64,000 nucleotides of DNA from Parambassis ranga (lineage: Eukaryota; Chordata; Actinopteri; Ambassidae), in assembly GCF_900634625.1 (NCBI RefSeq), contig NC_041041.1, positions 5,535,236 through 5,599,235 of the forward strand, in the 5' to 3' direction. This document shows positions 1 through 14,300 of the stretch, one piece after another (the first letter of the stretch is position 1; every line of letters starts with the position of its first letter). The translations under genes were made by a program, and so were the position numbers. The notes under the pieces were generated by a model. The model was not told the DNA's origin. It ran no database searches and saw only the letters and a list, made by a program, of their open reading frames with translations.

Positions 1-184
1 ATTTTGCAAGTTTAATTAGGAAATAAAATATAGTAACTGTAGGTGTAAGTGTGTTATTCTACCATTTTGAGACATGTTGAGCTATTTACTAGAAGTCAAA
101 CAGATTTTAACCCCAGTGATGGGTTAACTTAACTGTTTATCCCCCCCTTTAACAAACTGTATCAGTGTTCAATGGGCAGTTTCA

Positions 185-312
185 TATTCATGCAGTCACA
201 CACCATTTCCCTCCTGGGAGACTCCCAGTGACAACCATCTATTCCACTGCTGGTTGACTGGAGCAGCTGGGAGGGTTAAGTGCCTTGCTCAAGGACATGT
301 CCAGTAAGAGTG
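185..312. repeat. Dispersed teleost repeat fragment
   Basis: The string GTGCCTTGCTCAAGGACA and its surroundings resemble a widespread fish repeat also seen at about 11570-11740, where the equivalent reads GTGTCCTGCCCAAGGACACA. The ends are degraded and the family was not determined. Confidence 0.5.
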
Positions 313-1107
313 AAGAATGAGTCTCACTTGCTATTCTCCCTTCTGGGCCATTCATCACCTTCTTTCTCCACTCCCATCTCTTTATCAGGGACAATCACCT
401 CCAAACACCCTCCACTCATCCTCACTGTCCCATCTCACAGTTTTCTCCACCCTCTGCTCTCTGCACCCTCCATCACTGTCTCTTCTTGCAGCCCTCCCAT
501 GCTCCATCTCCCTCCTTTCCCACCACCCACTGCTTCTATTATCACTCCAGTGGGTTCAGATGAATGAGTTTGACATGGGTGGAAGTGGAAGAGGTGGAAC
601 TGAGAGTGGAGGATAAGAGTGACATTAAGTTTGATTGTGAGGCAGAACTCCAACCCACAACCTCTGCGTCACTCACTGTGGGTGAAGTTAAGTAACTTCT
701 CTTTGTTATAGCACTTGACAGGACAAACAAAACTGTCCACCAAAATCACTGGGAATAAATTATAATACTGCATTTGTGTTTTCTCAAGAAAATCTTTATT
801 GTAGCTGAGACACAAAATCCAAAGCCATTTGCAACCCTCATGCCAATCTAATTACTTAATTTATACCTCTCCTAATTAACTCTGATAAACAGTTTAAACT
901 TGGAATCGTTTTTTTTCTGGGAAACAATTCAACACTGCATTTTTTAAATTATTATTTATCCAACCCACTGAACCCTGAAACACAACAGTGGATTTGAACC
1001 ATGTTTTCTCAAAAAAAGTGCAAAATTAGACTATTTAAGACTGCCAAAACCAGTAAGCAGTAAGTACCCAACAAACCTTGAATGCATCATCAAACTAGAT
1101 TCTAGAT

Positions 1108-1747
1108 CAGACCTGGGCAAAGTATGGCCCGCGGGCCACACCCGGCCCACGCACACAATATTAAACAAAGGCAGCAAAAGTCAGCTGTTGAGCACGGCAT
1201 TACCGGTAACATCTTTCCAACCCTCCATGTCTCTTCCACGCTGCTGTACTGCGTAATCCCACCTACTCTCTGGAGAGACACCGTCGCGCTGTGTACACTT
1301 TAAAAATGCTGCGCGACTATGCTGAAATATATGGTAAAGCACACAGAAACTCCACGGCGCATTCAGATGTTACCTGGGTGCTGCAGCCGACACATTTCAT
1401 CGTCATCTGCTCTTAAAAAGCTCAGATCTTGCCCGACTTTCAGAACTCTGGGAATTGCTACTTTAACTTTTACTTTAACTCTAATGGTTTTCTTCTGTAA
1501 AAATATCTCTACATCATCTATGCTGCTTTGCACTGTGTGTGTGTTTCAACATACAACCAGCACACACTCAAAATAGACATGGACACACACAGAGAGGACA
1601 GAGGAGTAACCAGAAAGCAAAAGATTCTTACAATGATGAAAATGTAACAGGAGCATATTTATAAAGGCAGATACTGTGCCAGTGGTCTCCAATTTATATT
1701 ATTATTTATGAAAAAATGTGGCCCTCGCAAAAAAATAATTGCCCCTG
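1108..1747. mobile_element. Non-autonomous hAT-type DNA transposon (640 bp)
   Basis: A perfect 8-bp target duplication TTCTAGAT flanks the element (1100-1107 and 1748-1755). The left end starts CAGACCTGGGCAAAG and leads into GCGGGCCACA. The inverse of the right end starts CAGGGGCAATTA and leads into GCGAGGGCCACA, so the termini are imperfect inverted repeats. The 8-bp duplication and CAG termini fit the hAT superfamily. No transposase domain is visible inside. Confidence 0.8.
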
Positions 1748-2314
1748 TTCTAGATTCTATTAAAAAAAAAGGAAGAAAAATGCCTTTATTTTATAGGATA
1801 TCTACGTAAAGTATTGCCACTGACTGGATATGAAAGGACAAAATTTTAATGATAATAGCAGCTTTTATTAAAAAAAAGGTCAATGTAAAATGATACTGCT
1901 GGCATTTATATATAAACAAACACTAATATCAGCTATAAAAAACCATTTTCCCCTGAGAATAAAATTACAATAGAACAGATAGTGGTTGTGGAGGCTGTGC
2001 TGAGCTCATTTTTTTAATGTATTTGCTCCCATTAAAGAGAGAGCACTGCTTGGCTGGCCATAACAGCTGAAGTGGGTGAGATGGGCACAGAGAAGGAAGG
2101 AAATGGGACAGAAAAGGGAGATGGATGGTTGGATTTAACTTTAAGGAGAGGATGGATGGGAGGTGGAAACATGAAGGAAAGAGCAGAGGAGGAGGAGGAG
2201 GAGGGTTTCCTTATTCCCTTTTTCCTACTGCACAGGTAATAGCAACACACACACACATCCATCTCTCTTGTCAAACACTTTTCATTAAGCACACAGACAC
2301 ACAAAACTACTTAC

Positions 2315-2395
2315 TTCTTGTCCAGAGAGGTAGTAGGCAGCCAGTAGTCCTCCAATAAACCGGATGTTGACTTCGAACACTGAGACCTCAGCATT
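2315..2395 (-). CDS. man1a2: man1a2 coding exon 5 (residues 265-291)
   Basis: This 81-nt exon encodes NAEVSVFEVNIRFIGGLLAA followed by YYLSGQE. The FE-x-x-IR-x-x-GGLL block is a hallmark of GH47. Its Glu is, from family knowledge, the probable counterpart of the yeast Mns1 Glu132 active-site acid. The acceptor is TTTCCCCAG and the donor GTAAGTAG. The next exon is not found between here and position 1. Confidence 0.96.
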
Positions 2396-5300
2396 CTGGG
2401 GAAACGAGAAAAAAAAAACAGCAAAAAACATCAGCATGGAAATGTTTAGTTGTAGTCTGCAACCTCTCCTTTTCACTTTGAATGGAATTTGCATTCCTAA
2501 ACAAATTCTGTGTCAGACAATAAAACTGTAAAGGAAACCTCTCCAAGTGAAATAATGTTTCAGTCACTGACACTCAACTGCTGTGCTTACAAACACATGT
2601 GGACCTGCACATTGGATAAAACCTTAAAATGCTGTTGGAGCTGCTAGGAATTAAAGAACTTTAAACTACATCCTCCACAAGCCAACTATGCGAGGATAAA
2701 CAAGGTTTATGTGAATTTTATTCCCTAATTAAACTCGGAGTCAACAACCTGGCTATTGTTTACCTGCTGGAGGAGAAAGAGAGCTCTATGCTGGTGTTCA
2801 CCTTATTTTCCTTGTCTGCAAAGCACAGCTTAATTGCGAATACATTTTATATAAGCTTATAATCACCTTACTATTCTTGCAACTTCCCCACGAACCACAG
2901 CAACCTTTGTGTCACAGTAAAGAGAAATTAGTACATTTCTGTGTGACTGAGAGCATCCGTAATGACAAGGCTACTCTGCTACAGAACAATGTCTGGTCTG
3001 TACATGCTGAGAGCTACGTGAAAACACACAAGAGATGGAGTTGAACCTTTAAAGTGCAGTCTGAGTGACCTTGGTGTACAATAAACTCTGTCAGAGAGAG
3101 AGAAATAAAAGAGAGCACATTGTGTGGCTTTAACATGGTGCAGGCTGGAAGCCAGACAAAGAGTTGCATGCCTCCACCTAACAAACACGTTGCAGTTAAC
3201 ATCCATATCTGTCCAGATTCATTTATTATAAAAAATAGAATAAAGACTTAATCTCACATCGACCTTTACCTTTGACCACCAAAATCCAACAATGAATCCT
3301 CAAATCAAAGTGAATATTTGGACAGATTTTGAAAGCTTTTCCATAAAACCACTTGTGAAATCAATAGTAAATTGTTCACTTCACAATAACCTATGACCAC
3401 CAAACTCATGGTCAGGTCAGAGCTCCCCTCTGTCACCAGGTGATTGTATTCAAGAGCAGATGTCAACATTTATAGCTTAGCCGTGACTCCAGTTGGATCA
3501 GCTCTGATGGGCATATAAGCTGGCCTTGAAAGCAGGCTTCATTTATCTAACCTGCATTGGCTCCATTTAAGTGGCTGCATCCTCTTCTTGCCCCATTCAT
3601 CAACCCAAACAGCCAGTCAGACATCTCTGTTACTGAGACAGTATACACTTTACAGTATACATACAAAAAATGTATTTTTTATCCACAGTTTTAGGTCTTC
3701 TCATAGAGTATTGATGCTCTCTCAGTGTCTTGTGATCTGTGAGTAGAGTGCAGCCGGTTGTATTTTGGCCTGAATCCCCCCCGGGATCACTTGCTTTTTT
3801 TTGCATCAATCACTATAAACTTTCACTCTGGTATGAGCAAAAAAACAAAGAGTGCAGCAGACCTACAGTCAACCTTGAGTTAAATGGTTCTGCACACTGT
3901 CAGAATGTGTGATAATGTACCAGTGTCACTTACAGCTGGGTCCTGCCTCAGTTCCCATGTGTGCAGTTGTGCTGGGAGGGGAGAGTGTTGAGTGCAGACT
4001 GTAAGCAGAGTGAGGTGCGCTCATCTCCACAGCACTTCATCTGCTTCCTCCTTAAGTGGATCTCACAAGTGCAAATCTCAGCCGTGCTGAGGTTTTTTTC
4101 CTCCTTATGTTTCCCCTCTTTGCTCTTACCATCTGTCTTGTGTTTGGATACTTTCAGAATTCAAATTGCAGATACTTGCATATGTATATTACATCTAGGT
4201 TTGAAAGAGTTCACACAAAGAAAAGCCAAATTAGCATACATACCATGGAATATTTCATTTTCTCAATAATCAGGGATGCTTTACATTCCACTCCTCTGGT
4301 TGTTTACAAATAGCTAGGAGTTTATTATGTACATATATGGTTTTAACACACAGCTGTGTGTTCATTTCTTTGTATACAACAACAACAACAAGATGTAGAC
4401 TATACAAACCAAGGACCACTGTTTCCAGTGAATATAATGAACATATATTACAGTATTTTCTGGACTATAGGTCGCACCAGCGGACCAGCGTAAATTACTA
4501 CGTTTTTAGCGTAACATTGCCTCTTGAATTCCTCTTAACTTAAGTGGTGCAGCTGCAGAGCATTGACAGTGAGACACACGCATTTCAACAAGTTCTCATG
4601 CAGAGAAATGATTGGCTCCACCGCACAGAAATTCCTATAAACATCCTGTAAATGAGTGAAAGGCAGACTACTGTCTGGAATGAGCAACCTATCGACTAAT
4701 CAGAAAAAAGAATTCCTTGTTGCCAGGTGAGGTCTGAGGCTCAGATGCAAGCACACGTTTCATGAACGTCCGCGTCACTTATGCTCGGAATGCAAAGTGT
4801 GGATGAGCTGGAGGTGGAAGAGAACCGTCAGGAGAGGGACAGAACAGCTACCATTATATTTGTAATGGGACCTCAGGACACACGGCTAACTAATAAAACC
4901 AAGGAGATTGTATATTGTATATTTTTTGTATACAATTGTGTATATATATATATATATATATAGCTAGGAGCTCCGGACTTCCAATCCGGAAGTCCGGAGG
5001 CTGGGACCTCAGGACACAGTATGTCATTAATGGTTCACTTTATTCTATTAGACATTTGAGTAGAAATATATAATAATTTAGTGTATACATTCAGGAGTTA
5101 CACACAGTGAACATGTCCTTTGACAACTAAAATCCAACCAGTTCATCCTCATGTGCCAAAATTTGAGAAACTACATTAAAACATGTTTAATAAGATATCA
5201 AGTTCATAATAACACAACAGACAACCCAAAAATATTAAGCCTCTGACCATGACTGTCCTCAGCAGAGAGGGATCAGGTCATGAGGTAGAAATTGATGAGG

Positions 5301-8300
5301 GTGTTAATAAAGCCAGCTTCATTCAGCAGCATCCAGCATCTATCTAACCCCCCATCTGTCAGTCAGCCTTACTTACATACAATTTATAACTGTGGTTTAG
5401 AGCTCAGAACCCAATAAGCAGAAGAGCTATAAAATAACCCTGATTTTTTTTTACAAAAAAAGCCTGCTGTGAACAGAGAGAGAGCAGGCGGTGCAATGGG
5501 AGCAGCACAGGATTATAAGTTTTGATCTAAATAAATTATTTTGTCATGAAGCTTTAAAATAGGACAGCCGAGTCACATTGTTCTCTCATCTTCTACCATA
5601 AAGCAGCCCCTAAAGACTTTGCTTCTTTATTCAATCCTTTCTAGTTTCTCTATTAATATACCATGCATTGGTATAAAGAGACACATGTCAACACATCTTA
5701 TAAGCACGTCTTATTGCCTACCAAAAATAATCAGCATTTATTTAAACAGACAGGAATATTCTGACTAAAGCTCTGACCCTTGAGCAGGAGTTACTATTTT
5801 CCAAGAACCTTAAACATAGCACATAGATATATAAAAGGCGAGATGAAGCATCTCTCCTCTATGTAAATGCTTTATCAGTATGTTGGTTTTGAGATATATT
5901 GAGTCAGCCAGCAATGACTAATTTTAGTTTTCAAGGAATCCTGTCAGTTGCATTGACTTCTTATTTGGTTAAAATGTGGATTATTTTCTGACCATTTTGT
6001 GCATGCTCTCATCACCTTGACTAATTTTGTGGTGCATTCTCAAACCCATACTTTGTCACCTCAATATAAGGATTTCTTTCACACAGTGTAATATGTAAAG
6101 AAATGAATACCTCCATAGGAGGCAGAGACTACACACTGGATACACTTTCAGTTTTCATTCGTTGTGTAGCAGTATAAATGTCCTGCCATTGCTGGCAATG
6201 AGATGGCCACATACATATATATATCTTCTATTGTTTCATTCATAGTCTATGCTGCATCGTATCACTGTGCGCAAGAGTACCATGGTGTGGCTCAAAAACC
6301 TTCACCACAGCATGAAAAAATGATGATGGTCTTCAGGTTTGACAGAAAACAATTGAAAACATGTTGCGACTCAACTAAAATATTAAAACTCTGCAACGAC
6401 TCGTCATTCCAGGTAACGAGACAGAGAGGGGAGAAAACAGAGCTGAGGGGGCCACTGTCAAAAGTCTTTCACCTTCAGCAAAAGGCAACATGGCGAGGGG
6501 GAACAGATGGGAGAGGAGGCATCTCATCATGCCAAACATGACAGCTTTCACTGTGTAAGACCATGAAAGACATATTTTTTTGACTGTGAAACACAAGTCT
6601 GCATCTCTTCCCGTCTGAAAAACCATGTAGCGTTTAAGTGCTGACGTTTCCACTGTGTCAACTGCAATAAAAAAATCTGACTGCTCATGTTATAATTGAA
6701 TCCAGTAAATTAATCCGAGCTGAAATTCACTTGACACCCAGAAGTTAATTTATCTCTCCATCTCTGCTGTGGCGTCACTGATCAAATCTTCGCTTTAACC
6801 AGGGTTATTAATGCGCTAGTTAACAGAGTCTTTTAATTTGCTGGATCTCTGAGCCTGATGATAGGATGCCCACACATCCATCATCTGAGGGCAAGCTGGC
6901 TGTAGTGCGGGGGCCCAACCAGGACACCGGAGAGTCCAACAATGACTCACCGCTTGGCTCAGCCTGACATGGCAGCTACTTAATCATTCATTAGTGGTGA
7001 AGTTGGAGCTGGAGGATGAGGTGGTGGTGGTGGCAGGTGGGTGGCTGAACTGAGAGGTGTTGGAGCAGGAGTGAAACATATGCAATAAAAATGTGCATGA
7101 ATTTGTTAAAAGCCTATGAGAACCATAAAATTGTGCTCAAGGACCGAATATTTTGACGTGACCCGAGTGAAATCGTGTCAAGGCTGCACTCGCATAAATT
7201 CGGACACACTGAGAGCCAAGATAACCCTTAAAAAGCTGGTTACTTTTTCATGTGCAGTAAGTGTGCTGAATTAAACTTGGAGTTCAAAGGAATACAGCTT
7301 AGAGCAGAATTCTTATTTCTAATCTGGTTATTTGGTTATGATTATCAGGGCCGAAAAATAAAATACCAACATCTGCAGTACCTCAAATGGCCACTTGAGG
7401 CTGGTCCCGAAAATAAGTCAATCTATATATCTATAATCTATAGACCATGCTAGCTGCCAGGCTAATGTTTGCCTATTTGGAATAACCAGGAATTAGGTGG
7501 ACACAGGCACAACCAGATCATAACAGCCCGAGCCAGCATGGCTGAATATGCTGCACTTGGAACCAGAACAGCATTACATCAGCTCTGTTATATGTGCACA
7601 AACCAAGACCTTCAAAGAATTATAATGCGTATTTGTGCTTAGCATGCTTAACTCAATCTAACTCAAAACCCAATTTGAAGTCAGTCCCAACTGATGAGAG
7701 TAAAAACGAAAGGCAAACTTGCTCCGACAGAGAGACAGCACATACACAGCAGCAGTCCAGCTGCAATGTTGGAGGAACTTGTTCTCATATATGCACAGAC
7801 GAGTGATTAAATTGAGTAAGACTGATGTCTTTAATCTCCTAAATGGAAATTCAGACTATAGCCGTATTCCAGCCCCAGAGCTCTGACTACAGAGGCTGGG
7901 TGTAGTTGCACCCTTCAGGCAGAGCAAATCTTTGATATTCACAAGGGCCAAGCTTAATAACACTTTTGCTGTCAATTACGCTGCCAGGCCACTGCAGGCA
8001 TGAAAAATATTGCTCCCTGTGAGCAGAAGGAATTACCTGAGTAATGCCATGACCATATTGCTAAGATTTAGCCTAAGCTAGCTTAACCTTTCATGAATGT
8101 TACAGTGGCTGGAAGCTAATGCCTGAATCTTCTGCCTAATGCAAGCAGGTATAAGGGTATCAAACCATTAATGAAAACATAGCGACACACCTCCTTCCTT
8201 CTCTCTCTTGTTAAAAGTGCTTCATCCTCTCTTCTCCTCCTCCGCCTCCCTCTCCGCCCTCTAATCTCTTCTTTCCACTCCCTGCCTTTGTAACCACAAC

Positions 8301-11300
8301 ACTCTTCTCCTGCTTCTTGTTCTTATTAATCAACTCATTTTTTCTCATCGTCTTACCCCCGTCACTGTTATTGAATTCGTTTTACGATTCTCCACCTTTT
8401 TCATAAGGCACAAATCTCATACTGTGTGCTGCTAAGAGAAGTTTGATTGTATTGTCTGCTCCAGTGAGTATTTTGGATATAACCATGACATTTTTCTATA
8501 TTTAATAAATCCAGCGGCTGCCATTGTGACGTGAAGAGACTAGATTTTGTTCATGTTTTGTTAGGTTTAATCATCCCTGTGTGCAGGTCATTTCTTCTTT
8601 TCTAGACTTCAGACTCAACCATCTTTAGTTTCAGAAGTATCATCTACCAAAAACAAACACATAGGTTGATGTGTTATGTTATATAAGATATTATAGGATA
8701 GGATTTTAGCACCAGCATGTGCCAGAGACTTTGTGTACAGTTCAACTCTAAAGCTGTCTTTTCTTTCACATCTCCACTGCCTCACATTCCTCCTCTATTC
8801 ACCCAAACTGTGATTGATCATCACCAATCACCCTCCCTTTTTCCCTGACACTTTGTCCATTGTTGCATTTCTTTTAGTGCCTCTTCTCTGAGCAGCATTC
8901 CTCCCTCGCCCTCCTTTCAATCTTCCCCCTTTTTTTCCCCCTCTCCCCCACGCCTTCTCTTCATCTCCATTCCTCTTTCTGCTGCTCAACCATAGAGATC
9001 CTAAGGTTAATTAGCCCTCCAAGTGTCAGACTGTTAGAACCCCTCTGCCTACCTGCTTTCTGCCCTGTGATCGTCTCTGTGGGGGGACTAACAAGCTTCA
9101 GCATTAAACATTTGTGAAAGCAAGAAAGAGCGATGCAGAGAGGAGAAGACACTGAACAGAATGATTGGCTGAAGAGAGAATTAAGAGGTGATAAAGAATA
9201 AATAAAAGGAAGGATGTGTACATATAGAGGAAAGGAAAATGAAAAAAAAGACAAGAATACACAAGCAGTGAAAGGCGGGAGGGAGTGACAAGAAGCCTCA
9301 TTAGGTGTGAATAAATGTGAGCAAACCAACAGAAAAATAGAAAATAATGAATACAGAGAGAGATAGAAAGACAGAAAAAGAGGGAAATAGAGCAACAACA
9401 CATCAAATAGGATGACGATTGAGGGAGGGGTAACACGCAAAGTTGAGGACTAAAAAATAAGCTGGTCTGCTGCATTAAAAGAAGAGCCTGCCTTAGCAGA
9501 AGACAGAAAGTGGAAAAAATTAAATGCAATAGTCAGAACACTAAGCAACATATGAAGGAAAAAAATGCTAATAAAAGGGTATGGTTGGATGAAGATGGAA
9601 GTCAAGGGAGTATGCAGGGAGCATATTAAAAAATACCAGTGGGAAAATGATTGACAGTTGAAAAGGAGAAGGAAGCTAAGGATGGAAATGAGCAGAGCTG
9701 ACGGACAAGTGACACAAAAATGAGAGAAAGCTATAGGAAAGGGATGATAGGAGAGGAAGGGGAATGAAAACAGACCGAAAATGTCAAAAAGTGAAATAAT
9801 GTTTGAGCCTCATGAACAGACTCAAAATCAAAAGTGTGCAGGAATAATGACTGATAACGTTAAGTGTAAATGGTAAACATGAGGATTTAAATTGCAGATT
9901 CACTCACTGGTAACAATACGATGCCAACACTCACAGGTTGAGAAGCTTGAATCTTTCCAGAACAAGACAGAGTCTAATACGCCTAGATGCCTTGTTGAAA
10001 AACCACGCCAAGAAAGCAGCACGAACTGAACACACTAATCAGCCCTGGGAGAGTACGTGGATCATCATATCAGTAAACACATATATGCGTCTGCTGACTT
10101 GGATTAGAAATGTTGATGTATGACTCTTTAGATCTTTTTTATTTATTTATTTTTACACCATAAACTGGTACTCGAACAACAAATCGTTCTATTATCTATC
10201 ATTCAACTCACAGATGCAGTGCATTTTGAAGAATGAGGTCCTTAAATGACCCCATCAGGATCAAACCCTCATGTTTTAGAAATACCTGAATTCACCAACT
10301 GTTGGTATCAAAGCTACATCCATCCATCATCACATCCACAATAAGAAGATACATACCACACCGAAATCCAGATTCTGTTCGATCCACTCCTGGCCATCCT
10401 TGAACTCCTCACGCAGACCCATGATGTACAAAGTGTCTATGGCATCCACGATGGTTGCACCAAGTTGAGAATTACCTGTACAGGACACACGAAACAAAGG
10501 AAAAAAATGAATAATTTGATCAGAACAGTTGGATATTCAACACTATAACCCTGATATCCAAATTCAAAAAGACTATTAAACAGGAGCAATGATCTCCGCC
10601 AACCAGTATGAGGTGCTGTGACATGAGTTTACTCAAGGAACACTGCGCATCTATAGTTTAAACTCCTCCATTAAAAAATGGTGGAGCTGAAAAGATCATA
10701 TCTCAGCAGATCAAATGAATCTTCTCATTAATATGTCAAACAATGCAGTAAGGTGCCTTCCCCGCTACTGCTGGGTAGGGTCAGCCTAATGCACATGAAT
10801 TTATACCACATTTCAGCGGTAAAAGTCAGTGTCACTGCCCTTTAAATTCTTCCTTCTTTCATATCAGCCACAGCATGTTGCTGCTAAAATTCCTGAACCT
10901 GCCCGCCATCCCTTCTTATCTATGACTCCATTCAAAAGGAGAGCGTCTGGCTTCATGCAGAAGCTGCAGTGTTATTATCATTATAGACAGGAACCTCTAA
11001 ATCACTCTAAAAATACACTGCAGTCAGGCAGGCAGAGCTGATAGCAAGATGCCCTGGCCGCCTGCCGGATCTTGACAGATTGGCCTGGCTATTGGTGGAG
11101 CAGCGCCCCTCTGCTGCACCACACACCCCCACTCTCCCCTCCCTTCTGTCACTTTCATCACCTACAGACATGCTGTAGGCTCTTACAGGGATGTGACATC
11201 ATGGATACAAAGATGGAGGCTTGTCGGAGTCATTGAATCATGTTCCTTTAATGTCAAGGCTTTGTGTAACAACTCCTTAATGCAAAGCTGCCTGTGTGTG

Positions 11301-14300
11301 TGTGTGTGTGCGCACAACAATCAATGCTATAAATAAAATAAAATGCCATATTTCAAAACTCAGTTGTGTTTTTATTCTAAAATATCAAGAAATTATTTTA
11401 AGGCTATAAGCAGAAAGCTGTGCAGAGAAATTATACTGCTAAAGACAGCGGTGCAGAGTTGGCTAGTACCAGGCACGGCGAGCTGGTCTAGTCGCTGTCC
11501 GTAATGGCCAGTTTGTTTTAAAGGTGCTCGATACAAACTTCATGATGCTTTTGCATTACTTGTAGTGGTAAATAATGCTCGTACTTCAAGGTGCTTTACA
11601 GTGCTTCACATTCACCCATTCATGCACACATGCACACACGCTCAAATGCAAATGGTGAAATCAATGTGAGCAAGTGTCCTGCCCAAGGACACATCCCAGT
11701 CTTGGGATCCAACCAATAACCTTGTGGGTGGACAAAAACCCAGATTGTAATTTATGTTAAGTTATGTTAATTAAAAAATATTTTAGATATTGCTGAAAAG
11801 CTGAAGAAAAATACAGTGTGCAATACATACAATGAGATATATGACTATATGAATATGATATATGTGCTTCCCCAATGATAAAATCAGTTATTTTTTAATC
11901 ATCACTAATTTTTTTTAATGCTGTAAAGCGGTCTTATGGGGTGTGTATGAAAATTATATATACACAGTTGCGTAAACGTTCTTATATTTTTACTTTCTTT
12001 TGTTAAAATGAATTATACACCTCTCAAACAGCTGCACATTTAAGAAGAACAACAATGAGTAAGTGTGGACATTTGTGTGGACAGAGCTTACGAGTGTGCT
12101 GCTGTGAACCAGACAAGGTTTTAGCCAAGTGTATTTTCTATTGATTTATTTGGCTAAAAATACAATTTTGGTGCCAGTGTTTAATAGATAGGCTCAGAAT
12201 CCGAGATTCACTTCTCCCCTTTAGAATCATTAGACCCTGGACCCACAGCTAATCTTCTAAATCTAATTAGAGCAGTGTAGAGACGTGTGATACAGATAGA
12301 GGAACGCACTGTTTAGAGAACTGGTTTTTAGAATGTTTTGAAACAAACTTGTAATTTTAGTTGAAAAAATTGGAACACAATACATGGCACTCACAGCTTG
12401 ATTTCCCAGTTTTCCTAACCTTGAGATATTCTGCTCACCTTCATGACTGAAAACAACCTTGTGATACTACCTGAAAACATTCCCTTCTCTGTCTCCTCTC
12501 TGCTCCATCACACCCTCCATCTTTTCATCTGCCCCTCCTTTCTGCAGCAAACCATCTGCTTGTTCTCATTCATCACCGTCTTGCTGTGTTTTTCCTAATC
12601 TTTCCTTGATCGCTCCATTCAGACCCTGATTCATGGATCCTCCTCTCGCCCTCCTGAACATGCTTTTCTCAGCTGCCAGTTCATTTTGTGATGAGCATTG
12701 TGCCTGGATCATTGCATGCATCGTTTTGTTGTCCCTGTCTGTTGCTTTTGGGTTTCCACAGCTAAACTGGCACCTCCAAGAGGAGGGGGGGTGTTTAGGG
12801 TTGCCAGGCACTGCTAATGTGAGACAAATTGGCCAGGATCAGCTTTATATATTTGGGGAATTATTGCACACACACAAAACCTTCTTCGGAAAAAAAACAC
12901 TTTCTCTGTCAACATACATGGACCCCTTCCCTTTCCTTGGACTTATTCACAACACACACCTTCTCACTACCTCAACTGAACTCTCCCTCCACTCTTCAAC
13001 ATCCTCCCTCGATCTATCACAATTTCACACAGCTCTCTCTCGCTCTCTCTCCTCTTCCATTATCTATCTCTCTCAAATGCTCTCTGTCTCGGCCCCTGTG
13101 CCAGTTTCATTAGACGACAGGTTCCAGAGCTCTCTGCTATGAATTCACACGAGGCAGGAAAACGTGATGCCATTATTCAGTCTCCCTTCTCCCTGTCTTG
13201 TAAACTGTCGGCTCTGGGAGAATGGGAGATGATGGAGCGCTCAGGTGTGTGTTGGTGTGTGTTTCAGAGATGGTTGCGTATGTATGTAGGTTCGGTCTGT
13301 GCGTGTGTTGCATAAATCGATTTGGTATTTGGGTTTGGACACAACATGAAAAACAGTGTGTGGGTGGAAACAGGAAGTGTCTGCAGTTTGTGTGAGTTTC
13401 AGTGTGTGGCATGTGTGACACCTCCACACAACCTCCAGCTTCATCCCTCTCTTTTTCTACATTTAACACTAGGAAACTGTAATAGTACACCTGATCAGGG
13501 ACTGACTCTGTCTGACTGCATGTCAAATGTTTCACTAGATTGTCTAGAATATTTAATACTACACAATTTCCTTCTTTAAGTGAGAATATTGAATATAAAA
13601 AAACTGTAGTCCGTGCATCATCAACAATCTTGCATCAGATGCATTTCCTGCTCCTGCAGACAGATGTTTACAATCATGAAACTTTACAGTGTGTGGGAAA
13701 ATAACTGGAGGCATTGAAACACCCGCAGTGAAATAAGTGGTTAGCATACAATATATATGCAATATTTTGTTTTATATTATTTATAATATATATAATGCAT
13801 AACTTACAAAGTTTCCAATGTCTTATTGTGCTCTAGCCAGATTAGCTCCCAGCATGTGATGCTTTCCCCTCCAGTGTGTTGAAATTTTGATACCGTTCTA
13901 AAGAGAAGTTTTGGCTGTCAAAGCAACTGTTATAAAACATACAAGATCAGATGAAGGATGCCTCCACATGCAGCCTATAATAAAAATGATCAAAAGCCTG
14001 GGATTTATAAATAATGAAGGTGTGCAACATCCTTCTTTCAGTGTAGTTATTCAGGCTGATTTATAAATAGACGAGGCATTTTGCCACCAATTGATGATAA
14101 GCCATTAATCAGCTTTGCTGTATTTTGAAAGCAGTTATTACACAGAGAATGTGCGTAATATGGCCTTTAAATGCAACTTCAGTTCGCTTTATGTCTTTAT
14201 TGTTTAGCTGAGTGTTTAAGGAGGGACAGCATTAAAGTAGTTGGGTAAAAAGCAAGAAAAACAGTCGCTAAGTTGCTGATAGTTTCGTTGTATTAAAAAC

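Larger units (their letters stand above)
1..2314 (-). other. man1a2 intron 5 (partial, left edge)
   Basis: AT-rich intron sequence downstream of coding exon 5. A fish-type dispersed repeat lies at about 185-312 and a hAT-type element at 1108-1747. I found no exon encoding the next GH47 block. Long frames on either strand here look like chance. Confidence 0.7.
2396..10356 (-). other. man1a2 intron 4
   Basis: An 8-kb intron without a recognisable nested gene. It contains two copies of a TTTGACCACCAAAATC-type fish repeat (about 3240-3420 and 5085-5265), a DNA-transposon fragment with a palindrome (4452-5018), a pyrimidine-rich stretch (about 8170-8990) and a purine-rich stretch (about 9110-9800). 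Confidence 0.75.

Noticed and set aside
8961..9529. Two overlapping minus-strand frames of 141 and 159 codons
   Set aside because: They lie on the pyrimidine-rich complement of an A/G-rich block. The composition (Leu, Ser, Phe, Cys) follows base skew and there are no domains.
12633..13142. 169-codon plus-strand frame in man1a2 intron 3
   Set aside because: Its second half is translated CT/CA-rich simple sequence. There are no splice context and no known domain.
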